From: Sphingomonas albertensis
Lineage (GTDB): Bacteria; Pseudomonadota; Alphaproteobacteria; Sphingomonadales; Sphingomonadaceae
Assembly (NCBI RefSeq): GCF_014358075.1
Contig: NZ_JACONT010000006.1
Location: forward strand, 1 to 64,000
Length of the DNA: 64,000 nt
Direction: 5' to 3'
Positions 1 through 9,024 of this stretch are shown here, one piece after another. The position numbers were made by a program, and so were the translations under genes. The stretch's first letter is position 1. Each line of letters opens with the position of its first letter. The notes under the pieces are model-generated. The model saw only the letters and a list, made by a program, of their open reading frames with translations. It searched no databases and was not told the DNA's origin.

Positions 1-30
1 TTCGGTGTGGGGGGTGTTTTGTTTGTTTTG

Positions 31-80
31 CCCCCGCGAAGGCGGGGACCCTGACTGGGCTCCCGCCTTCGCGGGAGAAC
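31..80. repeat. GC-rich palindromic repeat (type A)
   Basis: Two short palindromes built on CCCGCGAAGGCGGG face each other, one at each end. The same layout recurs at 5487-5562, 15100-15180 and 25370-25446. It is a REP-like dispersed intergenic element. Confidence 0.75.
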
Positions 81-119
81 AAGTTGGGGGCAGGATGCGG
101 TATCCCAAATCCCCACGCC

Positions 120-225
120 ACCACCCCGGCGGAGGCCGGGGCCCAATTGGGAAGCAGCGGTAACAGTGCGCAGTCCGTCGTCAGCAACGTCCCCCAATTG
201 GGCCCCGGCCTTCGCCGGGGTGGTG
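120..225. repeat. Long inverted repeat (type B)
   Basis: The arms (ACCCCGGCGGAGGCCGGGG on the left, CCCCGGCCTTCGCCGGGGTG on the right) are each followed or preceded by CCAATTGGG and flank a spacer of about 40 nt. Related copies lie at 14930-15036, 20598-20703, 23833-23940 and 27376-27483. Part of the spacer (TAACAGTGCGCAGTCCG) is also similar between copies, so this is a family of mobile or propagated elements and not only a simple terminator. No gene is seen in 1-245. Confidence 0.8.
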
Positions 226-245
226 TTTGGGGGTTGGGGTCGGGA

Positions 246-524
246 TTAATTCCCGGCGCGGTAGCCTTGGTACTGGCCGCACTCCGAACGCTGCGGGTCC
301 TTATTGCAGCGCTTCGCCAGTTCCTTGCGCTGCTTGCCCTCTTCGGCTTCCTGCTTGCGCATCTTCTTGCCGTAGTTGCGGTCCGATTCTTCCTGGCTGG
401 TCGTCGTCCAGTCGACCGCCTTGCCGGCGACCTGGAATGGTGCCTTCACGATCGAGGTTGCGGTGCTGATGCAGCCACTTACGAGGAACGGCAGCACCGC
501 GAGTACGGGAAGAACCTTACGCAT
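246..524 (-). CDS. Small secreted lipoprotein of unknown function
   Basis: This 92-residue protein has a short basic N-terminus, a hydrophobic stretch and a lipobox (LVSGC, Cys at about residue 18), so it should be a lipid-anchored envelope protein. The mature part is short, polar and charged (KKMRKQEAEEGKQRKE), with two further Cys residues near the C-terminus. Its ATG directly follows the TAA stop of the upstream phosphodiesterase gene (TAAATG), which points to co-transcription and translational coupling. I do not recognise a named family. The role is unknown. Confidence 0.75.
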   Translation of the reverse strand: MRKVLPVLAVLPFLVSGCISTATSIVKAPFQVAGKAVDWTTTSQEESDRNYGKKMRKQEAEEGKQRKELAKRCNKDPQRSECGQYQGYRAGN

Positions 525-1628
525 TTACTTTACTCCTGCACGCGCCCGGTCGCGCGCCTGAGCCCCGTATAGCGGAAAGTCGGTGAAGAAACCGTCGATA
601 CCTTGTGCAAGGCCGGCGTCGATCTCCGCGGCGATGTCGCCGTGGGCTGCGGGGTCGGTGCCGCGGCGGAAGCGGGTCGGTTCGAAGTAGTTTTCGGCGC
701 GGTAGGTCCAGGGGTGGACGCGTAGCCCCGCGGCGTGCGCGTCGGCGACCAGCGTGGTCGGCGTCGCGTCGGTCCAGAGCATGCTCTTGTTCGGGCCGAT
801 TCCGTAGGCGTAGCTGGCGACAGCTTTCAGGCCTTCGGGCGTGATCATCGCCTTGTAGCTCGGCTGTGCGCCGTCGGCAGGACCGCCCTCCCCGTCCATA
901 AGCTGGATCAGGCGGACTTTCGTCATCTTGTGGAGGCGCTGGAGGTTGGCGACCTCGAACGACTGGATGAACACCGGCGCTTTGGCCGAGTCCCAGCCGG
1001 CCTCGCGCAGTTCGGCGACCAGTTTCGCGTCGGTCGGGTGGCCGATCTTCGCGAAATAGGTCGGATGCTTGGTCTCGGGATAGATGCCGATCGTCCGGCC
1101 CGTATCGGCCGTGCGGCGCTTGGCGAGCGCGATGATCTCAGCGAGCGTCGGGATTGCGAATTGGCCGTCATAGGCGGTGTTCGCGGGGCGCAGCTTGGGC
1201 AGGCGTTCCTTCGCACGCAGCGTCTTCAGTTCGGCGAGCGTGAAATCCTCAACGAACCAGCCGGTCATGGTCTCGCCGTCGATCGTCTTGGTGGTTTTCC
1301 GGCTGGCGAACTCGGGATGGTCGGCGACGTTGGTCGTCTCGGCGATGTCGTTCTCGTGGCGCGCGACGAGGACGTCGTCCTTGGTCGGCACCAGATCGGG
1401 CTCGATGAAGTCCGCGCCCTGGTCGATCGCCAGCGAGTACGCCGCCAGCGTGTGCTCGGGCCGGAGCCCGCTCGCACCGCGGTGCGCGATCACGATTATA
1501 GCGGAGGGGGCTGGGGGCGACAAAGGCATGGAAACTGGCATCATCGCGGCAGCTTGCCCGCTTGCCGCGACGAGCGCCAGCGCACCGATATGTGAGAGCT
1601 TGTCGCAATAGGAAACGATCGGGCGCAT
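525..1628 (-). CDS. Glycerophosphodiester phosphodiesterase, exported
   Basis: This 367-residue protein would hydrolyse glycerophosphodiesters to glycerol-3-phosphate and an alcohol. The GDPD signature is clear: IAHRGASG with an adjacent EHT, then EPDLVPTKD with the metal and catalytic acids, then ARHEND. The spacing and length match the periplasmic GlpQ type. The N-terminus from MRPIV carries a hydrophobic signal-like segment ending near GQAAA, so periplasmic export is likely. I chose the ATG at 1628 because GAGGA lies about 10 nt upstream; an in-frame start at 1667 would add 13 polar residues. It is divergent from the oxidoreductase operon and precedes the small lipoprotein gene without a gap. 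Confidence 0.88.
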   Translation of the reverse strand: MRPIVSYCDKLSHIGALALVAASGQAAAMMPVSMPLSPPAPSAIIVIAHRGASGLRPEHTLAAYSLAIDQGADFIEPDLVPTKDDVLVARHENDIAETTNVADHPEFASRKTTKTIDGETMTGWFVEDFTLAELKTLRAKERLPKLRPANTAYDGQFAIPTLAEIIALAKRRTADTGRTIGIYPETKHPTYFAKIGHPTDAKLVAELREAGWDSAKAPVFIQSFEVANLQRLHKMTKVRLIQLMDGEGGPADGAQPSYKAMITPEGLKAVASYAYGIGPNKSMLWTDATPTTLVADAHAAGLRVHPWTYRAENYFEPTRFRRGTDPAAHGDIAAEIDAGLAQGIDGFFTDFPLYGAQARDRARAGVK

Positions 1629-1685
1629 CGGCGTTAAGTCCTCGAAATCCGTACATTCCCGGCACATTCAACCAGGGGCACCGCC

Positions 1686-2249
1686 ATGCATTTCACGATC
1701 AATGGTCAATCATATGACGCCGAGCCCGATATTCGCACGTCGGTGCTCGACCTTTGCCGCGAGCATCTCGGGCTGACGGGCTCGAAGAAGGGCTGCGACC
1801 ATGGCCAGTGCGGCGCGTGCACCGTGCTGATCAACGGGCGCCGCGTCAATTCCTGCCTGACGCTCGCGGTGATGCACCAGGACGACGAGATCACGACGAT
1901 CGAGGGGATCGGCCAGCCGGGCAACCTGCACGCGCTGCAGGACGCATTCGTGCGGCACGACGGCTATCAGTGCGGATATTGCACGCCGGGGCAGATCTGT
2001 TCGGCGGTCGGCATGCTCGACGAGGTCAAGAAGGGCTGGGCCAGCCATGCATCGGGCGACCTGACCGATCCGAAGTTCGACGATGCCGAGATTTCCGAGC
2101 GGATGAGCGGCAATCTGTGCCGTTGCGCCGCCTACCCGAACATCGTCGATGCGATCCGCGAAGTCGGTGGTGCCGAGCCCGCAGGCCGGACCGCAGACGA
2201 GAAGGACGCCGCGATGGAAGCCAACGCGCGCGGGGAGCTGGTGGCATGA
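1686..2249 (+). CDS. paoA: Aldehyde oxidoreductase/xanthine dehydrogenase-type 2Fe-2S subunit
   Basis: This 187-residue electron-transfer subunit belongs to a molybdenum hydroxylase. A plant-type ferredoxin cluster is formed by Cys37, 42, 45 and 57 ([10 protein letters not shown]...C). A second 2Fe-2S cluster is formed by Cys96/99 (QCGYC) and Cys145/147 (NLCRC). The adjacent FAD subunit has the extra FeS insertion typical of E. coli PaoB, so a PaoABC-like aldehyde oxidoreductase is the best match. Unlike E. coli PaoA, no twin-arginine signal is visible, and only 57 nt separate it from the divergent phosphodiesterase start. The complex may therefore be cytoplasmic. The stop overlaps the next gene's start (ATGA). 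Confidence 0.9.
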   Translation: MHFTINGQSYDAEPDIRTSVLDLCREHLGLTGSKKGCDHGQCGACTVLINGRRVNSCLTLAVMHQDDEITTIEGIGQPGNLHALQDAFVRHDGYQCGYCTPGQICSAVGMLDEVKKGWASHASGDLTDPKFDDAEISERMSGNLCRCAAYPNIVDAIREVGGAEPAGRTADEKDAAMEANARGELVA

Positions 2250-3226
2250 AGACCTTCACGTACGAGAAGCCCGCGACGCCCGAGGCTGCGGTCAAGGATA
2301 TCGACACGAGCGGCGCAAAGTTCATCGCGGGCGGTACCAACCTGCTCGACCTGATGAAGTTGCAGGTCGAGACGCCGGACAAGCTGGTCGACATCTCGCG
2401 GCTCGATCTCGCGAAGATCGAGGAGCGTGAGGATGGCGGGCTGACGATCGGTGCATTGGTGCCGAACAGCGATCTTGCTGCCGACCGTCGTGTCGTCGCC
2501 AAGTACGAGGTGCTGAGCCGCGCGTTGCTGGCGGGCGCCTCGGGGCAGTTGCGCAACAAGGCGTCGACCGGGGGCAATCTGCTCCAGCGGACGCGGTGCT
2601 ATTACTTCTACGACACTGCGGCGGCGTGCAACAAGCGCGAGCCGGGCAGCGGCTGTTCGGCGATCGGCGGCTTCAACCGCATCCTCGCCGTGCTGGGGAC
2701 GAGCGAGCACTGCATCGCGACGCACCCGAGCGACATGGCGGTGGCGATGCGCGCGCTCGACGCGACGATCGTGACGCTGAAGGCGGATGGCGATCGTCGG
2801 CGGATCTCGATCCACGATTTCTATCGCCTGCCGGGCGATACGCCGCATATCGAGAACGCGCTCGAAGCGGGTGAGCTGATCACGCACATCGAGCTGCCGG
2901 CGCCGGTCAAGGGCAAGCAGGAATATCGCAAGGTGCGCGACCGTGCATCGTATGCGTTCGCGCTCGTCTCGGTGGCGGCGATCGTCGACGTGCAGGACGG
3001 CGTGATCGCATCGGCCTCGCTCGCGTTCGGCGGGCTCGGGCCGATGCCGTGGCGCAACCCGGCGGTCGAGGCGGCGCTGGTCGGCAAGGCGCCGTCCGAT
3101 GCCGTATTCGAGGCGGCGGCGACCGCGTTGCTGGCCGATGCCAAGGGCTATGGCTCGAACGACTTCAAGATCCCCCTCGCCCGTCGCACGCTGATCGCGA
3201 CGCTGCGCAACGTCACGGGAGCATAA
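2246..3226 (+). CDS. paoB: Molybdo-hydroxylase FAD-binding subunit with extra FeS motif
   Basis: This 326-residue medium subunit passes electrons between the iron-sulfur clusters and the FAD. The FAD pyrophosphate loop is visible as [12 protein letters not shown] (about residues 26-37), with a second FAD motif ASTGGNLLQ near residue 107. Four cysteines at about 118, 128, 137 and 156 ([26 protein letters not shown]) match the region that carries an additional 4Fe-4S cluster in PaoB/YagS. Classical xanthine dehydrogenases lack this insertion. The ATG overlaps the stop of the 2Fe-2S gene, and the next subunit starts 3 nt after its own stop. A longer in-frame extension upstream lies inside paoA and is not real. 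Confidence 0.9.
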   Translation: MKTFTYEKPATPEAAVKDIDTSGAKFIAGGTNLLDLMKLQVETPDKLVDISRLDLAKIEEREDGGLTIGALVPNSDLAADRRVVAKYEVLSRALLAGASGQLRNKASTGGNLLQRTRCYYFYDTAAACNKREPGSGCSAIGGFNRILAVLGTSEHCIATHPSDMAVAMRALDATIVTLKADGDRRRISIHDFYRLPGDTPHIENALEAGELITHIELPAPVKGKQEYRKVRDRASYAFALVSVAAIVDVQDGVIASASLAFGGLGPMPWRNPAVEAALVGKAPSDAVFEAAATALLADAKGYGSNDFKIPLARRTLIATLRNVTGA

Positions 3227-3228
3227 GC

Positions 3229-5460
3229 ATGTTTGGTCTTGGCACCACGAATAGCCTGACGATGGACAAGCCGCATCCGGACAGTCTTCTGGATACGGGC
3301 GTCCAGGGCGTCATCGGCAAGCCGCTCGACCGGATCGACGGTCCGCTGAAGGTCACGGGCACGGCGACCTATGCCGCGGAATACCAGTTCGCGAACATGG
3401 CGTATGGCGTGCTGGTTGGGACGAAGATCTCGGCGGGCAAGGTCGTTTCGATCGACGTCGATGCGGTCAAGGCGATCCCCGGCGTGATCGACGTCGTCAC
3501 CGATTTCGACCAGTTCATCCGCGTCTCGGCGCAGGGCGGCGCGACCGATGCACCGACGCAGGGCGTGAAGGACATCGCGTTCTTCGGCCAGATCGTTGCG
3601 ATCGTGCTCGCCGAGAGCTTCGAGGTCGCGCGCGATGCGGCGGCGCGCCTGCCGATCGAATATGACCAGGCCGAGGGACAGTACGACTTCGCCGCGCACC
3701 GCGATGAGACGCGGACGCCGCCGGACGACGCGACGCCCGCGCATTTCAAGCAGGGCGACGTCGACAAGGCGATGTCCGAGGCCGCGGTGACGATCGATTC
3801 GACCTTTGCCACGCCGAGCCAGAATTCGGCGGCGATGGAGCCGCATGCCTCGACCGCGGTGTGGGAAGAGGACGGCTCGCTGTCGCTGTACGGCGCCTAC
3901 CAGATGCCGACGTCGGATGCGCAGCAGCTGGCGAAGTCGCTGGGGCTGTCGGAGAAGAAGGTACGGATCATCGCGCGCTATATCGGCGGCGGGTTCGGGT
4001 CGAAGCTCGGCATCGCACCCGAGAGCGTCGCGGCGGCGATCGCGGCGAAGCAGCTTGGCCGTCCGGTCAAGGCGGTGATGTCGCGGCCGCAGGTGTTCGA
4101 GGCGACGGTGCGGCGGTCGAATACCGAGCAGCATGTGCGGCTCGCGGCGGATGCCGATGGCAAGTTGCTGGCGATCGGTCACGAGACGCTGACGTCGAAC
4201 CAGCCGACCGAGGATTATTTCGAGCCGGCGGGCATCGGCACGCACCTGCTGTACGGCGGTGAGAACAGGCTGATCACGCATGAGGTGGTCGATGTGAACT
4301 TCGTGCTGTCGGGCTCGATGCGTGCGCCGGGCGAGGCGGTCGGGATGCTCGCGCTGGAAGGCGCGATGGACGAGCTGGCCGAGAAGCTCCAGATGGATCC
4401 GATCGAGCTGCGCAAGCGCAACGATCCGAAGATCGATCCTGAGAAGGAGGTGCCGTATTCGTCGCGCAACCTGACGCGTGCGCTCGACGAGGGTGCGAAG
4501 AAGTTCGGGTGGGACAAGCGCCAGAAGGCCGGCACGCGCCGTGAGGGCGAGTGGCTGATCGGCATGGGCGTCGCCTCGGCGGTGCGCGGCAACATGATGA
4601 TGGAATCGTCCGCCAAGGTCGAGATCCATCCGGATGGCTCGGCTACCGTGTCGTCGGCGATGACCGATATCGGCACCGGCAGCTACACGATCCTGGCGCA
4701 GATCGCGTCGGAGATCCTCGGGATTCCGGTCGAGAACATCACGATGTCGCTGGGCGATACCAACGATCCTCCGGCCGCTGGTTCGGGCGGTTCGTGGGGT
4801 GCGGCGTCTTCGGGTACTGCCGTGTATCTGGCGTGCGAGATGCTGCGCGGGAAGCTGGCCAAGGCGGCGGGAGTCGACGAGGACGGCCTGACGCTCAAGG
4901 ACGGCAAGGCGATCGGCGACAATCGCTCGACGCCGATCGGCGAGCTGGTCGGCAAGGGTCTCGAGGCTACCGGGCACATCAAGCCGGGCAAGCAGGAGAA
5001 GGAGACGTCGCAGGCCGGGTTCGGTGCGCATTTCGCCGAGGTCGCGGTCAACGTGATCACCGGCGAGACGCGGGTGCGGCGGATGCTCGGGTCATTCGCG
5101 GCGGGGCGCGTGCTCAACGCGAAAACCGCCCGGTCGCAGTGCCTGGGCGGGATGACGTTCGGGATCGGCACGGCGCTGACCGAGGACCTCGTGCATGACA
5201 CACGGACCGGCAAGCTGGTGAACCACGATCTCGGCGAATACCACGTGCCGGCCAATGCGGACGTGCCGCAGATGGACGTCCACTTCGTCGACGAGCGCGA
5301 TGTGCATGCGAACCCGATCCACGCGAAGGGGATCGGCGAGTTGGGCATCTCGGGTGCTGGTGCTGCGGTGGCGAACGCAGTGTATAATGCGACGGGGATT
5401 AGGGTGCGGGAATTCCCGATTACGCTCGACAAGCTGCTGGATCAGTTGCCGGCTGTTTGA
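3229..5460 (+). CDS. paoC: Molybdo-hydroxylase molybdenum-cofactor subunit (copy 1)
   Basis: This 743-residue catalytic subunit binds the molybdopterin cofactor and hydroxylates aldehydes or N-heterocycles. Visible family motifs are YIGGGFGSK in the first half, GSMRAPGEA in the middle, DIGTGSYT, GSGGSWGA, and the C-terminal KGIGELGISGAG, in which Glu at about residue 704 is the expected catalytic base. The start MFGLG sits 3 nt after the FAD-subunit stop. It completes an A-B-C operon. A closely related second copy follows after a 290-nt gap of repeats. Confidence 0.9.
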   Translation: MFGLGTTNSLTMDKPHPDSLLDTGVQGVIGKPLDRIDGPLKVTGTATYAAEYQFANMAYGVLVGTKISAGKVVSIDVDAVKAIPGVIDVVTDFDQFIRVSAQGGATDAPTQGVKDIAFFGQIVAIVLAESFEVARDAAARLPIEYDQAEGQYDFAAHRDETRTPPDDATPAHFKQGDVDKAMSEAAVTIDSTFATPSQNSAAMEPHASTAVWEEDGSLSLYGAYQMPTSDAQQLAKSLGLSEKKVRIIARYIGGGFGSKLGIAPESVAAAIAAKQLGRPVKAVMSRPQVFEATVRRSNTEQHVRLAADADGKLLAIGHETLTSNQPTEDYFEPAGIGTHLLYGGENRLITHEVVDVNFVLSGSMRAPGEAVGMLALEGAMDELAEKLQMDPIELRKRNDPKIDPEKEVPYSSRNLTRALDEGAKKFGWDKRQKAGTRREGEWLIGMGVASAVRGNMMMESSAKVEIHPDGSATVSSAMTDIGTGSYTILAQIASEILGIPVENITMSLGDTNDPPAAGSGGSWGAASSGTAVYLACEMLRGKLAKAAGVDEDGLTLKDGKAIGDNRSTPIGELVGKGLEATGHIKPGKQEKETSQAGFGAHFAEVAVNVITGETRVRRMLGSFAAGRVLNAKTARSQCLGGMTFGIGTALTEDLVHDTRTGKLVNHDLGEYHVPANADVPQMDVHFVDERDVHANPIHAKGIGELGISGAGAAVANAVYNATGIRVREFPITLDKLLDQLPAV

Positions 5461-5486
5461 GGGGAAAGTACCCTGCCTCCTTCTAG

Positions 5487-5562
5487 TTCCCCCGCGAAAG
5501 CGGGGGCCCAGGAGCCAAAAGCGGTATCGCCCGTAACCCTGGATCCCCGCCTTCGCGGGGAA
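5487..5562. repeat. GC-rich palindromic repeat (type A)
   Basis: The left arm CCCCCGCGAAAGCGGGGGCCCAG and a right arm CTGGATCCCCGCCTTCGCGGGG make two REP-like palindromes in mutual inversion. They lie just downstream of paoC, where they could also act as a transcription barrier. This element and the next fill most of 5461-5750; no gene is seen there. Confidence 0.75.
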
Positions 5563-5592
5563 ACGTTGGGGCGAGGCCGATTATCCCCTCTT

Positions 5593-5690
5593 CCGTCATG
5601 CCGGGCTCGTTCCGGCATCCACCGTTCCGCACACTCATCAACGGCGAGTTCGCGGAACGGTGGACCCCGGAACTAGTCCGGGGTGACGGA
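5593..5690. repeat. Long inverted repeat (type C)
   Basis: The sequence is a near-perfect inverted repeat. CCGTCATGCCGG...TCCACCGTTCCGC pairs with GCGGAACGGTGGACCCCGG...GGTGACGG around a spacer of about 20 nt. It is the only clear copy of this type in the window and lies just upstream of the second molybdenum-subunit gene. Confidence 0.7.
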
Positions 5691-5750
5691 GGGTGGTTAG
5701 CAAATCCTCCTCTGACACCCATATCCATCCCTCCACCCGAGGACCGCAGA

Positions 5751-7955
5751 ATGAACGAACACGTAATGGATGCGGCGTTTCGGCCGGGTGGTCTCGACCG
5801 CGCGAAGCAGGGCGTTCTCGGGCTCGGGCTCGACCGGATCGAGGGGCCGGCGAAAGTCACCGGCGTGGCGGACTATGCGTATGAAGGCACGCCCGAGGGC
5901 ATTGCCTATGCGGCGATCGTCGGTACGCCCGTAGGCAGCGGGCGCATCCTCGGTATCGACGTGAGTGCCGCCGAGGCATTGCCCGGCGTCATCGCCATCA
6001 TCCATAACGACGCTCGCATGCCAGCGGGCGAAGCCAATTCGCGGGCGATGCCGAAGTTCGATACCGATGTCATCCTTCACCTCGGCCAGCCGGTCGCGAT
6101 CGTCGTAGCGGAGGACCAGGCGATCGCGCGCGATGCCGCGGCGCTGGTCGTGGTCCGTACCGAGGCGGGCGAGAACCGGTTCGACGTCGAGGCGCAGCCG
6201 ATCGACACCGCGCCGAAGATCGGCTTCCTGCCGCCGATCGACAATGGTGATCTCGACGCGGTGATGGCGGACGCGGCGGTGACGTTCGACCGGACCTACA
6301 CGACGCCCGTCCATTTCCCCGCCGCGCTAGAGCCGCATGCGACCACCGCGTGGTGGGAGGGCGACAAGCTTACCGTGCGATCGAGCAACCAGGTGATCGG
6401 CGGCGCGCGGAAGACTATCGCGAAAGCGCTGAAGATCGATGCGGACAAGGTGCGTGTCCTAGCCCCGTATGTCGGCGGCGGGTTCGGGGGCAAGACCGGG
6501 GTCGGACCAGAGGCGATCCTCGCAGCGATCGCGGCGGAGGTCGTCGGGCGGCCGGTCAAGGTCGCCCTGCCCCGTCGCCAGACTGCATACATGGTGCATC
6601 ATCGTTCGCACACGACGCAGCGGATCCGGATCGCCGCCGACGAGCACGGCGTGATCCTCGGCATGGGGCATGAAAGTGTCGTCGCGCAGAACGACGATGG
6701 CGAGTTTCTCGAGCCGGTGCCGTTCGGGACGCTGCCGCTGTACCGGGGCGACGCGCGGCGGTTCAAGACCGACCTCGTGCGTGTCGACCTGCCTGCGAGC
6801 GGCGCGGTGCGGGCGCCGGGCGAGGCGGTTGGGACGTTCGGCGTCGAGTGCGCGATGGACGAACTGGCCGAGCAGCTCGGGATCGACCCGATCGAACTGC
6901 GGCGGCGCAACGAGCCCGAGACCGATCCGGTGAGCGGCAAGCCGTTCTCCACGCGGCGGATGCTCGATTGCTATACGCAAGGCGCCGAGCGGTTCGGCTG
7001 GCCGGCGAAGGTGCCGGCGCCGGGATCGGTGCGCGACGGCGAGTGGCTGGTCGGGATCGGCATGGCGGCGAGCCTGCGCGGCAACTTCACCGTCGAGGCG
7101 CAGGCGCGCGTACGGCTGGAGGCGGATGGCCGCGCGACGGTCGAGTGCGACATGACCGATATCGGCACGGGGACGTACACCATCCTTGCGCAGACCGCGG
7201 GCGAGATGCTCGGGCTGCCGGTGGCCGAGGTCAATGTGCGACTGGGCGATACCGACTTCCCGCCGAGCGCGGGGTCGGGCGGGTCGTTCGGCGCTGGCAG
7301 CGCGTGTTCGGCGGTGGTGCTGGCGTGCGAGGATATCCTTGGCGAATTGGCGTTGCGGATGAATGCCGCGCCCGAGGATCTGAGCTTGCACAACGGCTGC
7401 GTGAGTGCTGGCGGGCGATCGGTGAAGCTTGCCGATCTGGTGCGCGGCGAACCGATCGTGGCGATGGGCAAGACCGGGCCGGGTGCCGAGAGCAAGCGGA
7501 CGAGCCAGGCGAGCCACGGCGCGCATTTCGTCGAGGTCGCGGTGAACGCGGTGACGGGCGAGACGCGCGTGCGGCGGATGCTCGGCGTGTTCGACGTCGG
7601 GCGGGTCCTCAATCGCAAGACCGCGACGAGCCAGATCACCGGCGGGATGGCGTGGGGGATCGCCTATGCGCTGAGCGAAGAGGGCATCGTCGATACGCGG
7701 ACGGGGGCGTTCGTGAACCCCGATTTCGGCGAATATCATGTCGCGGTGAATGCCGACATTCCGCAGCTGGAGGTGCATTTCATCGAGGAGATCGACGACT
7801 CCGCGAACCCGGTTGGGGCGAAGGGCGTTGGGGAGCTCGGGATTTCCGGCGCGGGGGCTGCGGTGGCGAATGGCATCTATAACGCGACGGGGGTGCGGGT
7901 TCGCGACTTTCCGGTGACGCTCGACAAGCTTCTCGAGGGGTTGCCCGCCATCTGA
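5751..7955 (+). CDS. Molybdo-hydroxylase molybdenum-cofactor subunit (copy 2)
   Basis: This 734-residue paralogue of the preceding catalytic subunit has the same motif order: YVGGGFGGK, GAVRAPGEA, DIGTGTYT, GSGGSFGAG and KGVGELGISGAG with the expected catalytic Glu at about residue 695. The last 40 residues of the two copies align without gaps. No second FeS or FAD subunit accompanies it, so the two catalytic subunits may share the small subunits and give two substrate specificities. I chose ATG 5751 (MNEHVMDAAF), about 10 nt after CGAGGA; extensions upstream would run into repeat DNA. Confidence 0.88.
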   Translation: MNEHVMDAAFRPGGLDRAKQGVLGLGLDRIEGPAKVTGVADYAYEGTPEGIAYAAIVGTPVGSGRILGIDVSAAEALPGVIAIIHNDARMPAGEANSRAMPKFDTDVILHLGQPVAIVVAEDQAIARDAAALVVVRTEAGENRFDVEAQPIDTAPKIGFLPPIDNGDLDAVMADAAVTFDRTYTTPVHFPAALEPHATTAWWEGDKLTVRSSNQVIGGARKTIAKALKIDADKVRVLAPYVGGGFGGKTGVGPEAILAAIAAEVVGRPVKVALPRRQTAYMVHHRSHTTQRIRIAADEHGVILGMGHESVVAQNDDGEFLEPVPFGTLPLYRGDARRFKTDLVRVDLPASGAVRAPGEAVGTFGVECAMDELAEQLGIDPIELRRRNEPETDPVSGKPFSTRRMLDCYTQGAERFGWPAKVPAPGSVRDGEWLVGIGMAASLRGNFTVEAQARVRLEADGRATVECDMTDIGTGTYTILAQTAGEMLGLPVAEVNVRLGDTDFPPSAGSGGSFGAGSACSAVVLACEDILGELALRMNAAPEDLSLHNGCVSAGGRSVKLADLVRGEPIVAMGKTGPGAESKRTSQASHGAHFVEVAVNAVTGETRVRRMLGVFDVGRVLNRKTATSQITGGMAWGIAYALSEEGIVDTRTGAFVNPDFGEYHVAVNADIPQLEVHFIEEIDDSANPVGAKGVGELGISGAGAAVANGIYNATGVRVRDFPVTLDKLLEGLPAI

Positions 7956-8084
7956 TCCTCCCCGGCACATGGAGGGGGACCGCGCCTCTTGGCGTGGTGG
8001 AGGGGGGCGACCCCAAGCGTAACGTCTGCGGCTGGCCCCCTCCACCAGCTGCGCTGGTCCCCCTCCCCGTGTGCGGGGAGGAAT
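7956..8084. repeat. GC-rich inverted repeat between oxidoreductase and chaperone genes
   Basis: CCTCCCCGGCACATGGAGGGGGACC on one side and GGTCCCCCTCCCCGTGTGCGGGGAGG on the other flank further nested palindromes (GGTGGAGG...CCTCCACC). It resembles other CCTCCC-type repeats in the window but has its own sequence (type E). Confidence 0.65.
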
Positions 8085-8100
8085 AGAAAGAGAACGAGAC

Positions 8101-9024
8101 ATGGCCGAAAACGATAGCGTGCTCGCTGCTGCAAAGACCTGGAAGGGCGAGAGGATGGCGATCGCCACGGTCGTCTCGACCTGGGGCTCGGCGCCGCGAC
8201 CCAAGGGGAGCCATATGCTCGTCCATGCCGATGGGCGGTTCGAGGGATCGGTCTCCGGCGGGTGCGTCGAGAGCGATATCCTGGCCACCGCTGCCGAGGT
8301 GATCGCGGGCGCGCCGTTCCAGGTGCGCAACTACGGCGTTGCGGATGCGGCGGCGTGGGAAGTCGGGTTGCCGTGCGGCGGCGAGATCGCGGTGATGGTG
8401 CAGCCGGTGTCGGCCGAAGGGTTCGATCCAGAGCTGTTCGACCGGATCGCCGATGCGCGCGACCAGGGCGATGCGCTGACGGTGACGACCGACCTCGCGA
8501 CCGGGCACAGTGACGCGCGGCCGTTGGAAACGGGCGAGGTGTTCGTAAACCGCTACGATCCGCCGCGCCGGCTGCTGATCGTTGGCGCGGTGCAGATCGC
8601 GCAGGCTCTGGCCGGGCTCGCGCGCGAACTCGGGATCGAGACGGTGGTGATCGATCCGCGTGCGCGCTTCCTGACCGAGGAGCGGTTTCCGGGCGTGACG
8701 CTCGACGATCGCTGGCCCGACGAGGCGATCGCCGCGCTCCGTCCCGGCCCCTCGACCGCGGTCGTGACGCTCAGTCACGACATCAAGATCGACGACCCCG
8801 CGCTGATCGCGGCGCTCGCGTCCGATGCCGCGTATGTCGGTGCGCTCGGCAGCCGCAAGAGCCATGCGGCGCGGCGCGAGCGGCTTGCCTCGGAAGGCGT
8901 TACGGCGGAGAACATCGACCGGATCGATGCGCCGGTCGGGCTCGACATCGGCGCGATCGGACCATCGGAAATCGCGCTGTCGGTCGCGGCGGCGATGATA
9001 GGAGCGTTCAATGATCGCCGCTGA
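8101..9024 (+). CDS. XdhC/PaoD-type molybdenum-cofactor maturation chaperone
   Basis: This 307-residue protein of the XdhC/CoxI family would bind and protect (sulfurate) the molybdopterin cofactor before insertion into the large subunit. The N-terminal XdhC motif is visible (VVSTWGSAPRPKGSHM, then SGGCVESDI with the cysteine expected for cofactor work). The C-terminal Rossmann half begins at RRLLIVGAVQIA and contains YVGALGSRKSHA. Its position after the catalytic subunits mirrors paoD in E. coli. The start follows GAACGAGAC-type purine-rich sequence. It overlaps the next gene by 14 nt. Confidence 0.9.
   Translation: MAENDSVLAAAKTWKGERMAIATVVSTWGSAPRPKGSHMLVHADGRFEGSVSGGCVESDILATAAEVIAGAPFQVRNYGVADAAAWEVGLPCGGEIAVMVQPVSAEGFDPELFDRIADARDQGDALTVTTDLATGHSDARPLETGEVFVNRYDPPRRLLIVGAVQIAQALAGLARELGIETVVIDPRARFLTEERFPGVTLDDRWPDEAIAALRPGPSTAVVTLSHDIKIDDPALIAALASDAAYVGALGSRKSHAARRERLASEGVTAENIDRIDAPVGLDIGAIGPSEIALSVAAAMIGAFNDRR

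Noticed and set aside
84-572. Plus-strand frame of 162 codons over the repeat and small lipoprotein
   Set aside because: It runs through a palindromic repeat and antisense to a lipoprotein with a clear lipobox.
3148-8330. Very long open frames antisense to the molybdo-hydroxylase genes (3148-5031 and 6459-8330, over 600 codons each)
   Set aside because: They are Arg/His-rich mirror frames caused by the high-GC third-position bias of the real genes and show no domain.
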